The notes beneath the pieces were generated by a model. The model had not been told where the DNA came from. It searched no databases and worked only from the letters and a program-made list of their open reading frames with translations. Position numbers and translations under genes: made by a program. DNA of 64,000 nucleotides from NCBI RefSeq assembly GCF_017874715.1, contig NZ_JAGGLR010000002.1, positions 434,001 to 498,000 of the forward strand, read 5' to 3'. This stretch comes from Streptomyces iranensis. GTDB taxonomy: Bacteria > Actinomycetota > Actinomycetes > Streptomycetales > Streptomycetaceae. Numbering within the stretch: the first letter of the stretch is position 1; the number at the start of each line of letters is the position of its first letter. Below, piece by piece: positions 8,701 to 16,612 of this stretch.

Positions 8701-11700
8701 CCGCTCTCGACCTGGCGCTGCGTCAACTCCGGCACCGCGCCTGCGATCTCGCCCTCGTCGGCGCGGTGTGCCAGCGGCCCATCAGCGGCTGGGACCGCCA
8801 CCTCGACGATCTGGTGCCGGAGGGCCGGTCCATCGCGGAAGGGGCCGCCGTCCTGGCGGTCACCCGGCTCTCCACCGCGCGGGAGCACGGCCTGCCCGTC
8901 CTGGGTTCGCTCTCCACCGCGGTCGACACCACCGATCCCGGCCCCCCGGCCACGCCCGGACACGCCCTTCCCGTACTGACCGACGCCGGACACACCTATC
9001 TGTCGCTCGACGCCCTGCTGGCGGTCCTCAAGGCCGTCGCCACCGGAGCGGACACCGTCGTGACACCCGCCGCCGCCGGATCACCACCGATCCGGTTCAC
9101 CCGGCCGGACGGCCCGAACGCCCACGGCCCGGCGCAGGAGGAGGTGGACCGGGCCGAACCGGCCCAGGCCGCAGACGCCGAGGACTTCACCGGTCGCCGC
9201 CAGACCCTCCGATTCGTCCCGACGACCCCGCCGCGGAACGGCTCGGCCACCCCATCGATCCCGCCGGGCACCATCGTCATCACCGACGCCCCGGATCTCG
9301 CCGCGGCCGCCACCGGCCCGGACATCGCCGTCTGGTCACCGCGGCCGGGCCTCGTAGCCGCCACCCACGTCCCGCCCGAGGAGGCGCCCGGCGCCCTGGC
9401 CGGCCTGCCGTTCATCCCGCGCCATATCCGGGTCCTGTCCCGGCTGCCCGCCCTGGACGACGGATGCGTCGACGGATGCGACGACGGGAGCGACCACGGG
9501 AGCGACGACGCCGAGGCCGCCCGGATGGAGGACCTTCAGGACCTCACGTTCACCACACTCCAGGCGGCGCTGCCCGCGCTGCGCGCCGGCGGTTCGCTCG
9601 GCGCACTCCTGCTCGGCGCGGTGCCGGACGACCTGCCACCCCCGCTGAGCGGACTGTTCACCGGCCTCGTCCGCTCCGTACGGGCCGAGGTCCCGCAGTG
9701 CGGCGGGGTGACCCTGCTCAGCGACGCGCCGGACGCCGCGAGCGCCCTGGACCAGCTGGCACGGGCGGGCACCGCCCAGGTGCCGACCCACACCCTGGCC
9801 TGCCGCGGGGGCGACTGGTTCACCCTGGCCGTGGCCGACGACCACGCTCCACCGCCCCCGGCGGGAGCCGCCTCGCTGCCGCCCGGCGCGGTCGTGGTCG
9901 CCTTCGGCGGCGCCCGGGGCATCACCCCCGAGCTCCTCCACGCGATCGCCCGCACCAGCGACCGGCCGCATGTGTACGTCATCGGCCGCACCCCACTGCC
10001 GGAAACCGACGACGCGCTGCCGCCGCAGCCCGAGTTCATCGCCGCCGAACACCGCAGACGCCCCGGCGCGTCGGTGGGCGAGCTGCGCGCCGCCTACGAG
10101 AAGGCCGAGGCGCGCCTTGAGGTACGCCGTACGGTGCGCCGGCTGACGGAACTGTGCGGCCAGGACCGTGTCCACCACCGCGTGTGCGACGTCCTCGACG
10201 CCGAGGCCACCACCGCCGTCCTCCACGAGGTCGTCGACCGGCACGGACAGATCGACCTGCTCATCAACACCGTCCTCGATCTGCGGTCGCGTGCGCTGCA
10301 TGCCAAGACCCTGACCGACTTCCGGGCGGTCCGGGCCACCAAGGCGACCGGTTACCGCAATCTGAAGCGGGCCCTGGCCGGGCGTCCGCCCCGGATCTGG
10401 TGCAACTTCAGCACCCTGGCGACGCTCGCTCCGGCGCCCGGTGACATCGACTACTGCGCCGTCAACGAGTACCTCGCGTACGCGAGCGCCTGGGCCCAGC
10501 GGCACGGACCGGTGGGCCACCAGGAGTTGGCGATCCTCTGGAGCGGCTGGCGGGAGGTCGGCGTCGCCAGCAGCGTCACCATGCGGGAGACCCTCAAACG
10601 CAACCAGATGGACGCCTACATCAGCACCGCGCAGGGATGCGCGCAGTTCCTCTCCGCCGTGACCCGGCCACCGGCCGGCGGGGTGGCGTTCTTCATCCGG
10701 GAGGACGAACGCGTCCTGCTGGCCCGGCGCGGGATAAGCACCCACGGTTCGCGTGGGATCAGCACCCACGGTTCCTCCGGCGAGCCGCGGATCCCCGCTC
10801 CGGAGGCGCCACCGCCCGCCCCGCCGGATCCGTCGCTGACCAGTCCGCTGCTCGACGGTGTCCTGCACCGCGGCAAGAGCTGGGCCGTCTTCACCAAGAC
10901 CTGGGATCCGCACACCCTCGCCGAGCGGGACGGGCGGTGGATGCGTCACCACCGGGTCAACGGTGAGTACACGCTGGCCGGCACGTTCACCCTCGAAGCC
11001 GCGGCCGCCGCGGCCGCGGCCCTCTGTCCCGGCCTCGTGGTCACCGGGTTCCGCGGTCTGATCTGCCGGACGTCGATCACGGTCAGGCTCGCCGGACCGC
11101 GGCGCACCGTCGCGGTGGAGGCCCGGGTCACGAGCCGGAGGCGCGACGGCGCCGAGGTGGCCGTCAGGATGACGGCGCACCGGATCGGCAAGAACGGCAA
11201 GGTGCTGCGCTTCAACGACCTGCTGTGCGAGACGACGGTCGTACTGGCGGACCGCTACCCCGTGCTCGCCGGACCGCCCGACTGTTCGTCCCACGTCCCC
11301 GAACCCGATTTCGCGATGCCGGTCTACTCCCCCGACCCGCCGATCTCGCTCACCGGCCCGTTCGCCGGGACCAGCGATTACGCCCGCGGGCCGGACGGGA
11401 ACAGCGCCAGGTTCGGTCTGGACCACGCCGCCTGGGCTCCGGCCCTGGCGGGGATGACCGTACCGGCGATCCTGCTGGACGCGATGGTGCACCTGTTGCT
11501 GCTGCCACCGCGCGGTGACCACCCGCCCCTGGTCGGCCCGATGGCCGGCCTCGACGAGGTCGAGCTCGGCGGGCCGGGCAACGATTGCCTGCTCAGCGCG
11601 GAGCACCCGGCCATCCGGCTGCACTGCGACTACGCCACCGGGGACCTGACCGCCGTGACCGGTCACGGCCGGGTGCTGGCCCGTATCACCGGGGTCACCG

Positions 11701-11771
11701 CACACGCCCTGGACCACAGCGGAGAGCTGGTCAGGCCCCGCGCCCGCGTTCCCCAGTCGCCCCTCTCGTGA
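5760..11771 (+). CDS. Multidomain iterative PKS/PUFA-synthase-like protein: FabL-like ER - KS - CLF-like - KR - DH
   Basis: 2003 residues. (1) An SDR domain at 1-255 has Y-x6-K (Tyr156, Lys163), the spacing of enoyl-ACP reductases of the FabI/FabL type rather than the Y-x3-K of ketoreductases, and it ends GQTIVADGG like FabL. (2) A ketosynthase at about 335-775 has Cys529 in DAACASG, His663 in HGTGTPVG and His700 in NKQVFGHTG. (3) A second KS fold at about 785-1130 has no active cysteine (Arg near 976) and resembles a chain-length factor. (4) A KR at about 1170-1655 has a structural subdomain, GGARGIT and YCAVN (Tyr1565). (5) A DH-like double hot-dog at about 1690-1990 has His1731-x3-Gly and Asp1907 in DAMVH. 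KS-CLF in tandem is the hallmark of PUFA synthases and their relatives. AT and ACP come from the upstream protein, and there is no thioesterase. Linkers are Ala/Pro- or Asp/Gly-rich. Domain calls are firm; the product is unknown. Confidence 0.85.
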   Translation: MTSTENLRGRIALVTGAAKSLGADIVRRLAGSGAHVIVNYFHSVEQAKQLRAELEQAGHSCEFIRASVAKTSEIDRMFDLVQERHGGLDILINNAAGGAFLPLFDIDDTYWQRAWSTNVMAAYHCSRRAAELMAGRDGASILCLSSVGAHQPVPGYGPGGVTKAALESLVRYLALELVGQGIRVNTVLLGSVASEIVVNLDAPAATPGGPAEASELMSRTLSTPEAAKLIVHLLHEDAGFITGQTIVADGGISIGGMQGLRLHSRLADRVSRPARRQPVPAAAVTTTSAEASRPAPGQPAPASVTAPAQDRAPDPAPAPALDQAPETDPEAVAVVGLGLVLPGANNTAEFWDRLREGVLLSSEPSAFDLKHFWAPTREETDAFYVREAAYVHGFVPDPASIAEPDGNVGHPGWPRTTRWLRHCAVQALAGVHRRPADRWLATTTGIHDQTGLGPQGVVLGDEYRRMVREAIPAGQDGDWLAELADHAISAHYGGDGGDPKAYLPASVSRDALRGLIPDDSQHLTLDAACASGLFALDAAVKALREGSCDVALAGGTSVIEPIGFTLFCRAQGISMSGKIRPFDKAADGTLIGEGSIMLTLKSYARAVADGDRVLGVIRGTGLAADGRGKGIHAPATRGQELAIARAWADAGVEADDVDWVVAHGTGTPVGDEIELRSLLSRLGARKRACLLTSNKQVFGHTGVLAGLVSVAHALVALERGAVPGQPVVTDPHPLLEDGTRLTVPVRDAPWPTDGTRPRVVGVSSFGLGGADAHVVLSDRVPRAAPARRGGEAPADTERLVVVGWNTHLPGLDTAQVPAWLSGDGPPPEAGFGVPYPLPSPREVRIPPLTMRHMDPAHLMMLQALGPLLDQLGEPGVSLRPTTAVVVGATLPTTHNTRAALRVHAGECATTFDILPDPVQAQTLKEYLAKGMAEAKGVIPGDLNEDDFTGAVSCILSGRAANYYDFRGMGTSVYAHRDSAHTALDLALRQLRHRACDLALVGAVCQRPISGWDRHLDDLVPEGRSIAEGAAVLAVTRLSTAREHGLPVLGSLSTAVDTTDPGPPATPGHALPVLTDAGHTYLSLDALLAVLKAVATGADTVVTPAAAGSPPIRFTRPDGPNAHGPAQEEVDRAEPAQAADAEDFTGRRQTLRFVPTTPPRNGSATPSIPPGTIVITDAPDLAAAATGPDIAVWSPRPGLVAATHVPPEEAPGALAGLPFIPRHIRVLSRLPALDDGCVDGCDDGSDHGSDDAEAARMEDLQDLTFTTLQAALPALRAGGSLGALLLGAVPDDLPPPLSGLFTGLVRSVRAEVPQCGGVTLLSDAPDAASALDQLARAGTAQVPTHTLACRGGDWFTLAVADDHAPPPPAGAASLPPGAVVVAFGGARGITPELLHAIARTSDRPHVYVIGRTPLPETDDALPPQPEFIAAEHRRRPGASVGELRAAYEKAEARLEVRRTVRRLTELCGQDRVHHRVCDVLDAEATTAVLHEVVDRHGQIDLLINTVLDLRSRALHAKTLTDFRAVRATKATGYRNLKRALAGRPPRIWCNFSTLATLAPAPGDIDYCAVNEYLAYASAWAQRHGPVGHQELAILWSGWREVGVASSVTMRETLKRNQMDAYISTAQGCAQFLSAVTRPPAGGVAFFIREDERVLLARRGISTHGSRGISTHGSSGEPRIPAPEAPPPAPPDPSLTSPLLDGVLHRGKSWAVFTKTWDPHTLAERDGRWMRHHRVNGEYTLAGTFTLEAAAAAAAALCPGLVVTGFRGLICRTSITVRLAGPRRTVAVEARVTSRRRDGAEVAVRMTAHRIGKNGKVLRFNDLLCETTVVLADRYPVLAGPPDCSSHVPEPDFAMPVYSPDPPISLTGPFAGTSDYARGPDGNSARFGLDHAAWAPALAGMTVPAILLDAMVHLLLLPPRGDHPPLVGPMAGLDEVELGGPGNDCLLSAEHPAIRLHCDYATGDLTAVTGHGRVLARITGVTAHALDHSGELVRPRARVPQSPLS
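10731..10778 (+). repeat. 24-bp tandem duplication in the KR-DH linker
   Basis: Two adjacent 24-bp units (10731-10754 and 10755-10778) share 19 of their first 20 bases and encode GISTHGSR and GISTHGSS. They sit in the linker between the KR and DH domains and keep the frame. This looks like a recent in-frame slippage duplication. Confidence 0.8.
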
Positions 11772-11783
11772 CAGGAGGCAGCA

Positions 11784-12812
11784 GTGTTGTGGCAGGACAT
11801 CACGATCGCCGGGACCGGTGCCTGGATACCCCCCATCAGGCCCGAGCAGAAGCCGCGGGGCGGACCGGGCACCGGGCAGCCCTCCATGATGGCGCTCAAC
11901 GGATTCACCTCGGCCGCCGTCTCGAAGGACGACACGGCCACGCGGATGGCGGCCCGAGCCGGCCTCAAGGCGCTGCGCCACGCGGACGTGGCCAGTGCCG
12001 ACTTGAGTCTGCTCGTGCACGCCGGCTTCCAGGACGGGGACCACTACACGCCCTCGGCCTACCTGATGCGGGTGCTCGGGGGAAGGGACACCGCCGGGAT
12101 CGAGGTCGGTGCCGCGAGTGACGGCGGGGCCGCCGCGCTCGTCGCCGCGGCCGACCACCTCGCCGCCCGGCCGGACGCGAAGGCCGCGCTGGTCACCACC
12201 GGTGCCCGGTTCCCGGATGAACGGTGGGGCCATTCCCGGGAGTTGGGCTATGTGGCCGGTGACGCCGGCGCCGCCGCCGTCCTCACCCGGGGGACGGGCT
12301 TCGCCCGCCTGGTGGCGACCGCCCATGCTACGGAGTCGCAGCTGGAGGGGCAGACCCGGACCAGGGAGGGCTACACCGGTGTCGCCCGGCGGTCCCCCGT
12401 CGAGGAGACCGGGTTCATGCCCCATATCGACGTGCTGCAGCGGGCCACCCACCGCTGTATCGAGACCGTCCTCGACGAGGCCGCCGTGAAACCGGCGGAC
12501 ATCGCGCACGTGGTGCCCATCGCGATCGGGTCGGTCGTGCTCGACATGCTGCTCACCGGCTCACCGCTCGGCCTCCGCGCGGACGACACCAGCTGGATCT
12601 ACGGCCGGCACCTCGGCCACGCGGGCCCGTCCGACGTCCTGCTCGCCCTCGACCGGACGTTCCGCTCCGGCACGCTGCGGGCCGGGGAGCGCGTCCTCGT
12701 CGTGAGCTTCGGGGTCGGCTTCCGCTGGACCACCGCACTGCTCGAGGTCACCCGCGATCCCGTCGCCCCGGCACCGGCCGGTCGCTCACAAACAGAAGGA
12801 GGTTGTCCATGA
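11784..12812 (+). CDS. KAS III-fold protein lacking the Cys-His-Asn triad; likely acyltransferase rather than ketosynthase
   Basis: 342 residues from a GTG preceded by AGGAGG (spacing five). The thiolase/KAS III fold is clear throughout, and the C-terminal GERVLVVSFGVGFRW matches FabH-type ends. At the active-site cysteine the motif reads EVGAASDGG, with Ser112 in place of Cys. The usual PHQAN is PIAIG, so the catalytic His is Ile, and the Asn loop reads HLGHAGPSD, with His279 in place of Asn. DpsC of daunorubicin biosynthesis is a known KAS III homologue using serine, and CerJ-type members are O-acyltransferases. A role in starter selection or in transferring or releasing the chain is therefore more likely than condensation. 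The stop overlaps the P450 start (ATGA), so it is in the PKS operon. Confidence 0.75.
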   Translation: MLWQDITIAGTGAWIPPIRPEQKPRGGPGTGQPSMMALNGFTSAAVSKDDTATRMAARAGLKALRHADVASADLSLLVHAGFQDGDHYTPSAYLMRVLGGRDTAGIEVGAASDGGAAALVAAADHLAARPDAKAALVTTGARFPDERWGHSRELGYVAGDAGAAAVLTRGTGFARLVATAHATESQLEGQTRTREGYTGVARRSPVEETGFMPHIDVLQRATHRCIETVLDEAAVKPADIAHVVPIAIGSVVLDMLLTGSPLGLRADDTSWIYGRHLGHAGPSDVLLALDRTFRSGTLRAGERVLVVSFGVGFRWTTALLEVTRDPVAPAPAGRSQTEGGCP

Positions 12813-14293
12813 CGGACACGAGTACGGCGACCGCCGCGTCGGTGCCGCTGGCGCCGCGGGCCCTGCCGCTGCTGGGCCACGCACTGCCCCTGCTCCGCGA
12901 TCCGCTGGCGTTCATCATGTCCCTGTCCGGGTACCGCGAGATGGTCCGCGTCCGGCTGGGCCCGAGTACCGCCATGATGATCTGCGATCCGGACCTGACC
13001 CGGCAGGTGTTCCTGAACGACCGTGTCTTCGACAAGGGCGGCCCGATCTACGACCGGATCCGCGAGGTCATCGGCGACGGCCTGTCCACCTGCCCGTACC
13101 CCCTGCACCGGCGGCAGCGGCGGCTGTGCCAGCCGTCGTTCCACCCCACCCGGCTCGCCGGGTACGGGGCGGTGTTCGCCCGTGCGGCCGAGGTGAAGGC
13201 GGCATCCTGGCGCGACGGCGACGTCCTCGACATCACCCAGGAAATGATGACGCTGACGACGCGCGCCACCATGGAGACGATGTTCAGCGGCTCGCTGCCG
13301 GCGGAGACCATGCGGCGGGCCCTTGCCGACACCTCCACCATCGTGACCGCGTTCTTCCGCCGGATGATGACACCGGCCCTGCTGCGCCGGGTGCCGACTC
13401 CGCGGAAGCGGCGGTACGACCAGGCCCGTAACCGGCTGGCGGCCACCATCGCGGAGATCATCGCCGAGCGGCGTGCCGATCCGACCGACCATGCCGACCT
13501 GCTCTCCACGCTGGTCGGGGCGGTCGACGAGGAGAGCCAGGGCGGCCAGAAGCGACTGAGCGACACCGAACTGGCGGACGAGGCCCTCACGTTCTTCCTC
13601 GGCGGGATGGAGACCACGGCCATCACCCTGGCCTGGGCGCTGCACCTGCTCGCCACGAACCCGGACGTCCAGCACCGTCTCCAGGCCGAGACCCGTCAGG
13701 TCCTGGCCGGTGGGAAGGTCGATCCCGCGCATCTGCCCTCGCTCGACCTGGCCGCCCGGGTGGTGACCGAGACGCTGCGGCTGTATCCGCCCGCCTGGAT
13801 GATGACCCGCGCGGTCCGGCAGGACACCGAACTCGGCGGGGTGCGGCTCAAGGGCGGCAGCACCATCGTGCTCAGCCCGTACCTCCTGCACCGCCGGCCC
13901 GACCTCTACCCCGAGCCCGACCGGTTCGACCCGGACCGCTGGGTCGGCGGTCAGCCCGACCGGGCCGCCTACATCCCGTTCGGCGCCGGGGCGCGCAAGT
14001 GCATCGGGGACCAGTTCGCCCTCACCGAGGCCATCCTGGCCCTCACCGCCATCGTGGCCCGCTGGGAGCTGACCCCCGTCGGCGACCAGCCGTTCCGGCC
14101 CAAGGTGGAGACCAGCCTGAGTTCGCGCGGGCTGCGCCTGCGGATCAGCGAGCGGCGGGCGAGCGGCACCGGCGACGCCGAACTGCGCGCGGCCACACCG
14201 CGGTCCGCATCCGCCCAGCCATCCGCATCCGCATCCGCACCCGCCCAGCCGTCCACGCCACCGGGCACCGGCGGCTGCCCGGTGAAGCACTAG
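12809..14293 (+). CDS. Cytochrome P450
   Basis: 494 residues. ATG 12809 is chosen because AAGGAGG ends six bases upstream, although the frame also has a TTG at 12803. The I-helix motif GGMETTAITLAW, the ExxR motif ETLRLYPP and the haem loop FGAGARKCIGDQ (heme-ligand Cys about 398) are all intact. The N-terminus is soluble. The C-terminus carries an unusual Ser/Ala/Pro-rich tail of about 35 residues ending GGCPVKH. It overlaps the preceding KAS III-like gene by four bases and lies just before a Rieske oxygenase gene, so it is probably a tailoring monooxygenase of the polyketide. No dedicated ferredoxin or reductase gene is nearby. Confidence 0.9.
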   Translation: MTDTSTATAASVPLAPRALPLLGHALPLLRDPLAFIMSLSGYREMVRVRLGPSTAMMICDPDLTRQVFLNDRVFDKGGPIYDRIREVIGDGLSTCPYPLHRRQRRLCQPSFHPTRLAGYGAVFARAAEVKAASWRDGDVLDITQEMMTLTTRATMETMFSGSLPAETMRRALADTSTIVTAFFRRMMTPALLRRVPTPRKRRYDQARNRLAATIAEIIAERRADPTDHADLLSTLVGAVDEESQGGQKRLSDTELADEALTFFLGGMETTAITLAWALHLLATNPDVQHRLQAETRQVLAGGKVDPAHLPSLDLAARVVTETLRLYPPAWMMTRAVRQDTELGGVRLKGGSTIVLSPYLLHRRPDLYPEPDRFDPDRWVGGQPDRAAYIPFGAGARKCIGDQFALTEAILALTAIVARWELTPVGDQPFRPKVETSLSSRGLRLRISERRASGTGDAELRAATPRSASAQPSASASAPAQPSTPPGTGGCPVKH

Positions 14294-14303
14294 GAGTGAT
14301 GCC

Positions 14304-15413
14304 GTGAAGCCTCACCTGAAGCCCCTGGTGAAGCAGCTTCTCAACGCCCGGAGGGTCAGCCTGCCCAGCGCGGCCCCGGCCGACAGCCTGCGGACTCCTT
14401 CCCTCCCTTACCCGAACGGGTGGTTCTGCCTGGCCTTCACCGACGAGGTGCGGCCCGGCTCCGTCACCACCCGTCCGCTCGCGGGCACGGAGGTCGTCCT
14501 CTACCGGACGGCCAAGGGCGTGCTGCGGGCCGTCCGGCCCCGGTGCCCGCATCTGGGAGCGCATCTCGGGGTCGGCGGATCGATCGAGGGCGAGGACATC
14601 GTCTGCCCCTTCCACCGGTTCGCGTTCGACCCGGACGGCACCTGCGTACGCACGGGTTACGACAGACCACCGCCGAAGGCGTCGCTGGCGCGGTACCCGG
14701 TGTGCGAGGCCAACGGCTCGATCTATGTGTGGCGGCACGCCCTCGGCCTGCCCCCGCAGTGGGAGGTCCCGGTCTTCCCCATGGACGACCGGCAGCCGTA
14801 CAGCCACGACACCTTCGACATCGCCGGTCACCCGCAGGACGTCATCGAGAACGCCTTCGACTGGGGTCATCTGCCGACGTTGCACGGTCTCAAAGGCCTC
14901 GACATCGAGGGCGGTCCGGTGGCCGGGGAGCCGACCAGCACCGTCACCGCGACCGCCCGCGGCACCATGATGCGCGGGTTCCGCCAGTCCTACACGCTGA
15001 CGGTGATCGGACTGGCCACCATCGCGGCACGCACGGTCCTGCCTGGGGGCGCGGGCACCCTCCATGTGATGCTCCACGCGACCCCTACCAGCCCGGGACG
15101 CATCCAGCTCCGGTTCGGTACGAAGCTGGAGCTGAACGGCATCCCCGGCGTGCCCGGGACGCTGGGGCGCGCGGCAGCCATGCCCGTCGCCCGGCTGCTC
15201 AGCGCTGTCCTCCAGCGGGTGGCGAGGGTCGACACCGGCGCGGATCTGCTGATGTGGCACCACCAGGAGCATGTCGAGCACCCGAAGCTCGCCAAGGGCG
15301 ACGGTCCGATCGGCCGGTACCGGCAGTGGGCGCAGCAGTTCTACACGGAACCCACGGGCGGTCTCATGCCACCGCGACCTCCCCGGGCCGGCGCGAGCCG
15401 CTCGGAGGAGTGA
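14304..15413 (+). CDS. Rieske non-haem iron oxygenase
   Basis: 369 residues from a GTG with GGAG at the right distance, ten bases after the P450 stop. The Rieske cluster motif is CPH (Cys81, His83), then 17 residues, then CPFH (Cys101, His104). The mononuclear iron site appears as FDWGHLPTLH (D-x2-H-x4-H, about residues 186-195), followed by a hydrophobic catalytic domain. The architecture resembles single-component oxygenases of the KshA/DAF-36 type that act on hydrophobic substrates. It should hydroxylate, desaturate or cyclise the cluster product. The electron-transfer partner is not encoded here. Confidence 0.85.
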   Translation: MKPHLKPLVKQLLNARRVSLPSAAPADSLRTPSLPYPNGWFCLAFTDEVRPGSVTTRPLAGTEVVLYRTAKGVLRAVRPRCPHLGAHLGVGGSIEGEDIVCPFHRFAFDPDGTCVRTGYDRPPPKASLARYPVCEANGSIYVWRHALGLPPQWEVPVFPMDDRQPYSHDTFDIAGHPQDVIENAFDWGHLPTLHGLKGLDIEGGPVAGEPTSTVTATARGTMMRGFRQSYTLTVIGLATIAARTVLPGGAGTLHVMLHATPTSPGRIQLRFGTKLELNGIPGVPGTLGRAAAMPVARLLSAVLQRVARVDTGADLLMWHHQEHVEHPKLAKGDGPIGRYRQWAQQFYTEPTGGLMPPRPPRAGASRSEE

Positions 15414-15431
15414 CCACCGGAGAGAGGCGAC

Positions 15432-16325
15432 ATGGCAGCGGAGAACGGTACACCCGGCGCCGGGCGACGACTGGCGGTGCTCGGAGCGGGGGTGATGGGC
15501 TCGGGCATCGCCGCGCTGGCGGTCGGGCACGGGATCGCGGTGTCACTGATCGACCCGGACCGGCGGCGACTGGCCGAGGCCCCGGCCAGGATCGACCACC
15601 AGGTACGGATGGCGCGGCTGATGGGAGCGCTGCCCGAGGAGGCCGTCCCCGGCGCTCTCGACACCGGCCCGTCGCCCGCCGACCTGCCGGCGGCCGGCGG
15701 CCTGGCCCCCACCGCGGTGATCGAGGCGGTCACCGAGGACGCCGACGCCAAGGCGAAGGCCCTCGCGGACGTGTCCGCGCTGGTCGCGCCGGGCACCCCG
15801 ATCATCTCCAACACGTCGTCGATTCCCATCGACGAGCTGGCCCTGGCGACGGCACGGCCGGTCGATCTGATCGGCACCCACTTCATGAATCCGCCCTATC
15901 TGATCCGGACGGTCGAGGTCATCCGCGGCACTCACACCGGCGAGGCGACCCTGGACGCGCTGCGGGCACTGCTCGCCGCGCTGCGCCGGGAGCCGATCGT
16001 GGTCGAGGACGCACCGGGTTTCGTCACCAGCCGGATCCTGCACCCCATGATCAACGATGCGGTCCGGGTGGTGGCGGCGGGTACCGCGAGCGCCGAATCG
16101 GTCGACCGGCTCATGCGGGGATGCCTGGGTCATCCGACGGGCCCGCTGCGCACCGCCGACCTCATCGGTCTTGACAACCTGGTCGACTCGCTGTGGGTGC
16201 TGCACAGCCGGACCGGTGACGAAGGGTGCCGCCCCTGCGATCTGCTGCTGGAGCTGGTGCGGGCCGGCCACCTCGGCCGCAAGAGCGGGCGCGGCTTCTA
16301 CGAGTACGAGGGAGAACAGGCATGA
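15432..16325 (+). CDS. 3-hydroxyacyl-CoA dehydrogenase-type enzyme of methoxymalonyl-ACP formation (FkbK-like)
   Basis: 297 residues with the NAD(P)-binding motif GAGVMGSG near the N-terminus, a THFMNPPY motif like that of hydroxyacyl-CoA dehydrogenases and an all-helical C-terminal domain ending GRKSGRGFYEYEGE. In the FK520/geldanamycin-type pathways a protein of this class oxidises the glyceryl-ACP intermediate. Its neighbours are exactly the expected partners: ACP, acyl-CoA dehydrogenase and FkbH. The stop overlaps the ACP start (ATGA), so the set is translationally coupled. The role comes from context; the fold from sequence. Confidence 0.85.
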   Translation: MAAENGTPGAGRRLAVLGAGVMGSGIAALAVGHGIAVSLIDPDRRRLAEAPARIDHQVRMARLMGALPEEAVPGALDTGPSPADLPAAGGLAPTAVIEAVTEDADAKAKALADVSALVAPGTPIISNTSSIPIDELALATARPVDLIGTHFMNPPYLIRTVEVIRGTHTGEATLDALRALLAALRREPIVVEDAPGFVTSRILHPMINDAVRVVAAGTASAESVDRLMRGCLGHPTGPLRTADLIGLDNLVDSLWVLHSRTGDEGCRPCDLLLELVRAGHLGRKSGRGFYEYEGEQA

Positions 16326-16612
16326 CCACGTCATCCGACCAGCCGGTGCCGGAATCCAGCGCCGTCCAGACCGAAATGCTGGGCTTCCTGGCGAAGCGTA
16401 CGGGGACGACCTGGGCGACCGACGCGGACGTCTTCGGCTCCGGTGGGCTGTCCTCGCTCTTCGCCATGGAGCTGGTGGTGCATCTGGAGAAGTCGTACGG
16501 CATCGCCATCCGCGGCGCCGACCTGCGGATGGAGAACTTCCGCACCGTGCGGCGGATGGCCGCGCTGGTCGAACGGCTCCGGCAGCCCGCCCCCGGCGGC
16601 TCCGGTGCGTGA
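16322..16612 (+). CDS. Discrete acyl carrier protein (FkbJ-like)
   Basis: 96 residues with the carrier-protein fold. The phosphopantetheine serine lies in GGLSSLFAMEL, in place of the usual DSL, as is common among glyceryl/methoxymalonyl carrier proteins. It starts in the stop codon of the dehydrogenase gene and its end overlaps the next gene by eight bases. It should carry the C3 unit from glycolysis while it is oxidised and O-methylated into the extender. Confidence 0.85.
   Translation: MTTSSDQPVPESSAVQTEMLGFLAKRTGTTWATDADVFGSGGLSSLFAMELVVHLEKSYGIAIRGADLRMENFRTVRRMAALVERLRQPAPGGSGA

Noticed and set aside
6819..12509. Long minus-strand frames opposite the PKS and KAS III-like genes
   Set aside because: No recognisable motifs, low-complexity Arg/Gly/Pro composition, and they lie over well-supported catalytic domains on the plus strand.
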